Source of the DNA: an uncultured bacterium | Lineage (GTDB): Bacteria; Bipolaricaulota; Bipolaricaulia; UBA7950; UBA9294 | DNA length: 10,796 nucleotides | Assembly: GCA_903859225.1 (NCBI GenBank) | Contig: CAIOLV010000063.1 | Location: 1 to 10,796, forward strand | Direction of reading: 5' to 3' | Shown here: positions 6,971 to 10,796 of the stretch, piece after piece | How positions within the stretch are numbered: the first letter of the stretch is position 1 | Layout of the letters: each line of letters opens with the position of its first letter | Position numbers and translations under genes: made by a program | The notes under the pieces: generated by a model | The model's database searches: none | What the model saw: only the letters and a program-made list of their open reading frames with translations | What the model was told of the DNA's origin: nothing

Positions 6971-6999
6971 AGCATACTGATGAACGCCAGCCGCAGCAA
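6971..6999 (-). promoter_or_regulatory. Candidate sigma-70 promoter of bfr with overlapping dyad operator
   Basis: On the complement, TTGCTG (6999-6994) and TATGCT (6976-6971) are separated by exactly 17 bases, about 40 bases before the bfr start. The -35 keeps TTG and the -10 matches four of six consensus bases. A perfect inverted repeat, ATCAG-N4-CTGAT (6968-6981), covers the -10, where a repressor could block transcription. Iron or peroxide regulation is a natural guess for bfr, but the sequence is not a recognisable Fur or PerR box. Confidence 0.45.
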
Positions 7000-7306
7000 C
7001 TGCGCCTTGAGACCGTAGACCGTCCGCTGCACGCCAGTTCTCCTGCCACGGCGCCACGCTCCTGCCTCAGCAATTGGCCTTCGGATCCGGGCGGCGAGCT
7101 CGCGCCGGCAGGACGCCACACGGTGGGTATACTGATGCGCTCTCCATGGAGGCCCCTTGATGACGGAGTAGCTGAGGCGATGGTTCATGGCGCACATCCG
7201 CGGCCGGTCTCCGGCTGCACGATGGACGCACGCCGGCTACTCTATTTCTCTCGTACCTCTTGCGTGAGCGTGTCCGCGCGCGTCCCAAAGGACCGAGGAG
7301 GACACG
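7000..7306 (+). promoter_or_regulatory. Intergenic region and leader upstream of the ABC-F gene
   Basis: About 300 bases with no convincing full-length gene lie between the bfr promoter and the ABC-F start. TATACT (7128-7133) is a good -10 for the plus strand, but no clear -35 is seen. Downstream are a perfect palindrome, CTCCATGGAG (7142-7151), a four-codon ORF, TTG ATG ACG GAG TAG (7157-7171), behind GGAGG (7148-7152), and a 26-codon ORF (7187-7267). GCCGG-TCT-CCGGC (7203-7215) forms a hairpin, and its 3' arm can alternatively pair with GCCGG at 7232-7236. A small GTCC-CAAA-GGAC hairpin (7282-7293) precedes the RBS. The arrangement could be an attenuating leader, but each part is short and may be chance. 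Confidence 0.3.
7187..7267 (+). CDS. Possible 26-residue leader peptide upstream of the ABC-F gene
   Basis: ATG 7187 opens a 26-codon frame ending at TGA 7265-7267, about 40 bases before the ABC-F start. The product, beginning MAHIRGRSPAAR and ending ISLVPLA, is basic at first and hydrophobic at the end. GAGG at 7174-7177 is nine bases upstream, so the RBS is weak and distant. Upstream peptides that sense ribosome stalling are known before some antibiotic-resistance ABC-F genes. Here only position and size support the idea, and a chance ORF is equally likely. Confidence 0.2.
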   Translation: MAHIRGRSPAARWTHAGYSISLVPLA

Positions 7307-8848
7307 TTGTCGTCCCTTGTGTTTCGCGGCGTTTCGTTCGCGTACGACGCTTCACCCGATGGGCTCTTCAGCGGGATCGAGTTTGGGCTCAGCGAGGGAT
7401 GGACAGGCATCATCGGTGAGAACGGATCCGGAAAGACGACGCTCCTTCGCCTCGCGTGCCAGGAGTTGCAGCCACGCCGGGGAACGATCGGCGCGCCGCA
7501 GTCGCGGCTGTACTGTCCCCAACGAACCGACGCACCCATGCCGGGGTCTTCGGACTTCCTTGCCGCCGATGGCGGAGAGGCCCATCGGATGCGCGGCGTC
7601 CTCGGGATCGGGGGGGATTGGCTCGGCCGCTGGGACACCCTCTCCCATGGGGAGCGCAAGCGGATCCAGATTGCGACGTGCTTGTGGCTTCGCCCGGACC
7701 TGCTCGCCGTAGACGAGCCAACGAACCACCTCGATGGGAATGCTCGAGAGTGCGTCCTGCGCGCGTTGCGAATGTATCGGGGGATCGGCCTCCTTGTCAG
7801 CCACGAGCGGGATCTCTTGGACGGGCTCTGTGCTCATTCGCTCTTCGTCTCTCCGCCGCGTGTCCAATTGCGCGCCGGCGGGTATACGAGGGCCATGGAA
7901 GCCCTCCGCGCTGAGGAGCGGGCCACGCGTGACGAGCGGAAGAGGATCCACGAGACCCGCCGCCGGCTCGAACGCGAGATGCAGGAGAGGCGTGTCCACG
8001 CCCAGCGGGCGGAAGGAGCGAAGTCGCTGCGCGGCGTCGACCCGCGCGATCACGATGCGCGTGAGAAAGCGAGAGCAGCTCGCGATCGGGACCACGGCTC
8101 GGGGAAGAATCTCCGGCAGCTGGAAGGTCGGGCCCGGCAGGCTGGAGAACGCGAATCGGCCTTGACGACTCCTCTCTCTCGCGATCTTGGGATCGGGCTC
8201 CGCAGTCGCCCGTCCGATCGCAACGCCGTCATCCGGCTGAGCGCAGGGAGCCTGTCGCTCGGCCCGGCCCGCCGCCTGGAGTACCCCGGGCTCCTGGTTC
8301 GGCCGCGCGACCGCATCGCCGTAACGGGTCAGAATGGCGCCGGGAAGAGCACGCTCATGCGCCACATCGTCGCCAACCTGACGCTTCCAGCTGAGCGAGT
8401 CCTCTACATTCCCCAGGAGATCTCAGCCGAGCGCGCGTCCCTTCTTCTTGAGGAGGTAAGGCGCCTCCCGCGCGACCGCCTCGGCACCGCCATGCAATGG
8501 GTCAGCCGGCTTGGATCTAGTCCGGAAAGGATCCTAGAGAGCCGGGTCCCCAGTCCGGGCGAGACGCGGAAGCTCCTCCTGGCCGTGAGGATGGCCGACG
8601 AACCGCATCTCATCCTTCTGGACGAGCCAACGAACCACATGGACCTGCCGTCGGTCGAGTGCCTCGAATCCGCCCTGCGCGGGACGGACTGCGCTCTCCT
8701 CCTCGTGAGTCACGACCGGCGCCTGTTCGAGGCTCTCGTGACACTCGAGTGGGCCATCGCTCCTGTTGCGCCGGAAGGCTCGGTCTGCCGCCTGACGGCG
8801 CGAGCGTTTGAGCCGCGCCCCATTGCACCCACAGTGCGAGCGCCCTAG
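7307..8848 (+). CDS. ABC-F family ribosome-associated ATPase
   Basis: A 513-residue soluble protein with two ABC ATPase domains and no membrane segment. Proteins of this class enter the ribosomal E site and act on stalled or drug-bound ribosomes. The TTG start at 7307 is well supported: GAGGAGG (7295-7301) is five bases upstream. Domain 1: Walker A GENGSGKT (37-44), signature LSHGE (112-116), Walker B LLAVDEPTNHLD (132-143), H-loop H166. The interdomain linker at about 195-290 is highly charged, Arg/Glu-rich and helical, as expected for the P-site tRNA-interaction motif; it includes GVDPRDHDAREK. Domain 2: Walker A GQNGAGKS (341-348), a degenerate signature PSPGE (415-419), Walker B LILLDEPTNHMD (435-446), H-loop H469. 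The length is nearer the compact antibiotic-resistance ABC-Fs (about 500 residues) than Uup. The linker also recalls that group from memory, but drug specificity cannot be read. The ferredoxin gene follows after 22 bases. Confidence 0.92.
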   Translation: MSSLVFRGVSFAYDASPDGLFSGIEFGLSEGWTGIIGENGSGKTTLLRLACQELQPRRGTIGAPQSRLYCPQRTDAPMPGSSDFLAADGGEAHRMRGVLGIGGDWLGRWDTLSHGERKRIQIATCLWLRPDLLAVDEPTNHLDGNARECVLRALRMYRGIGLLVSHERDLLDGLCAHSLFVSPPRVQLRAGGYTRAMEALRAEERATRDERKRIHETRRRLEREMQERRVHAQRAEGAKSLRGVDPRDHDAREKARAARDRDHGSGKNLRQLEGRARQAGERESALTTPLSRDLGIGLRSRPSDRNAVIRLSAGSLSLGPARRLEYPGLLVRPRDRIAVTGQNGAGKSTLMRHIVANLTLPAERVLYIPQEISAERASLLLEEVRRLPRDRLGTAMQWVSRLGSSPERILESRVPSPGETRKLLLAVRMADEPHLILLDEPTNHMDLPSVECLESALRGTDCALLLVSHDRRLFEALVTLEWAIAPVAPEGSVCRLTARAFEPRPIAPTVRAP

Positions 8849-8870
8849 AGTGGCCGCGGAAGAGGAATCT

Positions 8871-9293
8871 ATGGCGAAGCGTCTGTCCGTCATCGACGTC
8901 GACCGCTGCGTCGGCTGTCAGCTCTGTATCTACGCCTGCGCTCGCCGCGAGGGCCGCGGAGGAACGGAGGGCGCGCGCATCGACGTGCGCTCTGCGGGCG
9001 GCATGCGGCGCGGGTTCGTCGTCATCGTCTGCCGCGCCTGCGACGACCCGCCCTGCGCCCGCGCCTGTCCAACGGGGGCTCTCGTTCGGCGCGAGGGCGG
9101 CGGCGTCCGCTTGGCAGCCAAGCAGTGCACGGCCTGCGGCGCCTGTCGCGCAGCCTGTCCGTTCGGTTCCATCCAGGGGGACAGCGAGGGCCGCCCGTTG
9201 GTCTGCGTCTATTGCGGAACCTGCGCCCACTATTGCCCGCACGGCGTTCTGGCGCTCGAGGAGATCGAAGGGGGTGACCATGCTACCGGGTGA
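8871..9293 (+). CDS. Ferredoxin-like subunit with four [4Fe-4S] clusters, AorA/YdhY-type
   Basis: A 140-residue polyferredoxin. Exactly sixteen cysteines form four motifs: C13/16/19/23, C54/57/62/66, C86/89/92/96 and C112/115/118/122. Three are Cx2Cx2Cx3C; the second is Cx2Cx4Cx3C (CRACDDPPCARAC), a common variant in oxidoreductase electron-transfer subunits. Four [4Fe-4S] clusters are therefore predicted. There is no Tat or Sec signal, so it should act in the cytoplasm. ATG 8871 is preceded by AGAGGA (8861-8866). The gene overlaps the AOR gene by 14 bases, which implies equimolar, coupled translation as partner subunits. Small four-cluster subunits of this kind accompany bacterial AORs such as AorABC of Aromatoleum, and E. 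coli YdhY sits beside the AOR-like YdhV. Its likely job is to carry electrons away from the AOR. The precise acceptor is not visible. Confidence 0.93.
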   Translation: MAKRLSVIDVDRCVGCQLCIYACARREGRGGTEGARIDVRSAGGMRRGFVVIVCRACDDPPCARACPTGALVRREGGGVRLAAKQCTACGACRAACPFGSIQGDSEGRPLVCVYCGTCAHYCPHGVLALEEIEGGDHATG

Positions 9294-10796
9294 TCCCCTC
9301 TCCCGCGTCCTCCACATCGACCTCTCGTCTCAACGCTTTGACCTCGCCGATCGCTGCGACCTTTTCGACGCATCGCTAGGTGGCGCCGGCGTCGCCGTCC
9401 GATTGTTGGACGAGCACTGCCCTGCCGATGCCGACCCTCTCGGGCCGGAGAATCCGATCGTGCTCGCCGTCGGCCCGCTGGTCGGCCTGTTCCCACTTGC
9501 GTCGAAGACCGTGGCGATGTTCAAGTCGCCCCACACCGGGAACCTCGGGGAGAGCCACGCTGGAGGCCGCAGCGCGGCGGCCATTCGACTCGCGGGGTAC
9601 GGCGCCATCGTCATCACCGGCACGAGCCCCAGACCGACCTACCTCGCCATCGACGGCGACTGCGTTCATTTCCGCGATGCCTCGGCGTTGTGGGGACTTC
9701 AGTCGAGCGCGACGGTGGGGCGCGTCCTGCGGGAGCGCGAAGCTGGCTCCGGCCACCGCTCGATCCTCCGCATCGGCCCGGCTGGCGAGAAGAAGGTCAC
9801 CTACGCCGGCGTGATCACCGAGACGTACCGCCACTTCGGCCGCCTCGGGCTCGGCGCCGTGTTCGGAAGCAAGCGACTCAAGGCCATCGTCATTGCCGGC
9901 CGCCGCGCAATCCCCGTCGTTGACCCCGCGGAATACCGGCGCGTCTACGACGCGCTCTATCACGCGGCGACCGCTTCATCGGCAATGCAGAAGTACCACG
10001 ACCTCGGAACCCCCATGAACGTCCTCCCGCTCCACGAGCTCGGAGCGCTCCCAACCCGCAATCTGCACGAAGCTCACTTTGACGGCGCCGCAGCCATTTC
10101 CGGCGAGGCGATGGCCGAGCGGTTTCTCGGACGCCGGCTTGCCTGCAGCCACTGCCCCGCCGCCTGCATCCACCTTGCCGCCCTGCGGACGCCACATCCC
10201 AAGGAGCCGTACTTCTGCAAGACGACGATGCTCGGCTACGACTACGAACTCCTCTACGCACTGGGGAGCCTCCTCGGGATCGCGGACCCTGAGGCCGTCC
10301 TCGCGCTGATGGATGACGTCGAGGCGCAAGGTCTCGACGCCATCTCGACCGGCGTCGTCCTCGCCTGGGCGACGGAGGCCCGCGAGCGCGGCCTCGTGGT
10401 CGACCGAGACCTCGACGGAGTCCGCCTCGAGTGGGGCCACGCCGACGCGTATCGAGGCGCTGTGCGCCGCATCGTCTCGCAGCCGACCGATCTCTATCGG
10501 GCGATGGCCCACGGCGTGGATGCCGCGGCCGGGGCCTATGGCGGAGAGGATTTCGCCCTCGCGTTCGGCGGAAACGAGATGGCCGGGTATCACACCGGTC
10601 CCGCCGGCTACCTCGGCTTCCTGGCCGGTGCGCGTCACAGCCACCTTGACAACGCCGGCTACTCGATCGACCAGAAGCGGCTTGCCGCCGGGTTGCCGGC
10701 GACCGACGACGGCATCGTCGACGAGATCGTGGCCGAGGAGGCGTGGCGGCAGGTCCTGTCGAGCCTTGTCGTCTGCTTCTTCGCCCGCGGCCTCTA
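9280..10796 (+). CDS. aor: Aldehyde ferredoxin oxidoreductase (tungsten-pterin) catalytic subunit, 3' end outside the window
   Basis: The frame stays open from ATG 9280 to the right edge: 505 codons of an expected 600 or so. The start has a G-run RBS (9270-9274) and overlaps the ferredoxin stop. Family members oxidise aldehydes to carboxylates at a tungsten (rarely molybdenum) bis-pterin centre and pass electrons through one [4Fe-4S] cluster. The N-terminal AOR domain includes LGGAG (33-37) and GNLGESHAGG (87-96). PTRN (258-261) and then CSHCPAAC (C289, C292, C296) follow. This is the CxxCxxxC cluster motif, within one residue of Pyrococcus furiosus AOR C288/C291/C295. C499 is a good candidate for the fourth ligand (P. 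furiosus C494). YELLYALGSLLGI, NEMAGYHTGP (432-441) and GARHSHLDNAGYS (450-462) are C-terminal-domain AOR motifs, with H453 or H455 near the active-site His position. No signal peptide is present. The true substrate and metal are not known from sequence. Confidence 0.95.
   Translation, partial: MLPGDPLSRVLHIDLSSQRFDLADRCDLFDASLGGAGVAVRLLDEHCPADADPLGPENPIVLAVGPLVGLFPLASKTVAMFKSPHTGNLGESHAGGRSAAAIRLAGYGAIVITGTSPRPTYLAIDGDCVHFRDASALWGLQSSATVGRVLREREAGSGHRSILRIGPAGEKKVTYAGVITETYRHFGRLGLGAVFGSKRLKAIVIAGRRAIPVVDPAEYRRVYDALYHAATASSAMQKYHDLGTPMNVLPLHELGALPTRNLHEAHFDGAAAISGEAMAERFLGRRLACSHCPAACIHLAALRTPHPKEPYFCKTTMLGYDYELLYALGSLLGIADPEAVLALMDDVEAQGLDAISTGVVLAWATEARERGLVVDRDLDGVRLEWGHADAYRGAVRRIVSQPTDLYRAMAHGVDAAAGAYGGEDFALAFGGNEMAGYHTGPAGYLGFLAGARHSHLDNAGYSIDQKRLAAGLPATDDGIVDEIVAEEAWRQVLSSLVVCFFARGL

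Noticed and set aside
6931..7197. N-terminal extension of bacterioferritin to 7197
   Set aside because: Family length, the conserved MKG start and a strong RBS all point to ATG 6930.
7203..7236. GCCGG/CCGGC hairpin as an intrinsic terminator
   Set aside because: The stem is only five base pairs and no T-run follows it.
5956..7419. 487-residue plus-strand ORF spanning GNAT, bfr and the ABC-F start
   Set aside because: It is antisense to bfr and out of frame with two clear genes. The product is basic and shows no motif.
7352..8365. 337-residue minus-strand ORF inside the ABC-F gene
   Set aside because: It is an antisense shadow. The plus strand encodes complete Walker A, signature and Walker B motifs.
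9376..10644. Minus-strand ORFs of 195 and 222 residues across the AOR gene
   Set aside because: They are the complement of conserved AOR codons, with no RBS or domain character of their own.

Overview
The window is GC-rich, densely packed bacterial DNA. Strong Shine-Dalgarno sequences and several GTG or TTG starts mark the genes. The gene set is a four-cluster ferredoxin with a tungsten-type aldehyde ferredoxin oxidoreductase (AOR), a haem-type bacterioferritin, an ABC-F ATPase, a UvrD/PcrA-type helicase and a fibronectin-III secreted protein. It suggests a free-living bacterium with anaerobic or microaerobic metabolism, probably from a little-cultivated lineage. The phylum cannot be fixed from the sequence; a deep-branching group such as Bipolaricaulota is only a guess.

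Left part (1-2876). A gene on the minus strand appears to begin at the extreme left edge, with only its start and ribosome binding site visible. Divergent from it is a small, exported, cysteine-rich protein of unknown function (206-811). This converges on a complete SF1A helicase (2876 to 840). The 24 bases next to the helicase stop codon are three 8-bp tandem repeats.

Middle (2925-6930). A secreted protein with four C-terminal FN3 domains and an unrecognised N-terminal region runs on the minus strand directly upstream of the helicase, 48 bases away. Divergent from it is a translationally coupled pair: a Nudix hydrolase carrying three 12-residue tandem repeats inside its fold, and a RimJ/RimL-like GNAT acetyltransferase. 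The GNAT gene converges on bfr with only 5 bases between the stop codons. bfr has all ferroxidase ligands and the haem methionine, a recognisable promoter, and a dyad over its -10.

Right part (7307-10796). An ABC-F ATPase with a strong TTG start lies behind a leader of about 170 bases that could hold short ORFs and competing hairpins. It is followed at 22 bases by a 16-cysteine ferredoxin. The ferredoxin overlaps an AOR catalytic subunit by 14 bases; the AOR is cut by the right edge after 505 codons. The ferredoxin-AOR pair resembles AorA-AorB of multisubunit bacterial AORs: aldehyde oxidised at the W-pterin site would pass electrons through the AOR cluster to the ferredoxin subunit. Any flavoprotein partner would lie beyond the window. 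No tRNA, rRNA, CRISPR array, insertion sequence or convincing T-tailed terminator was seen.
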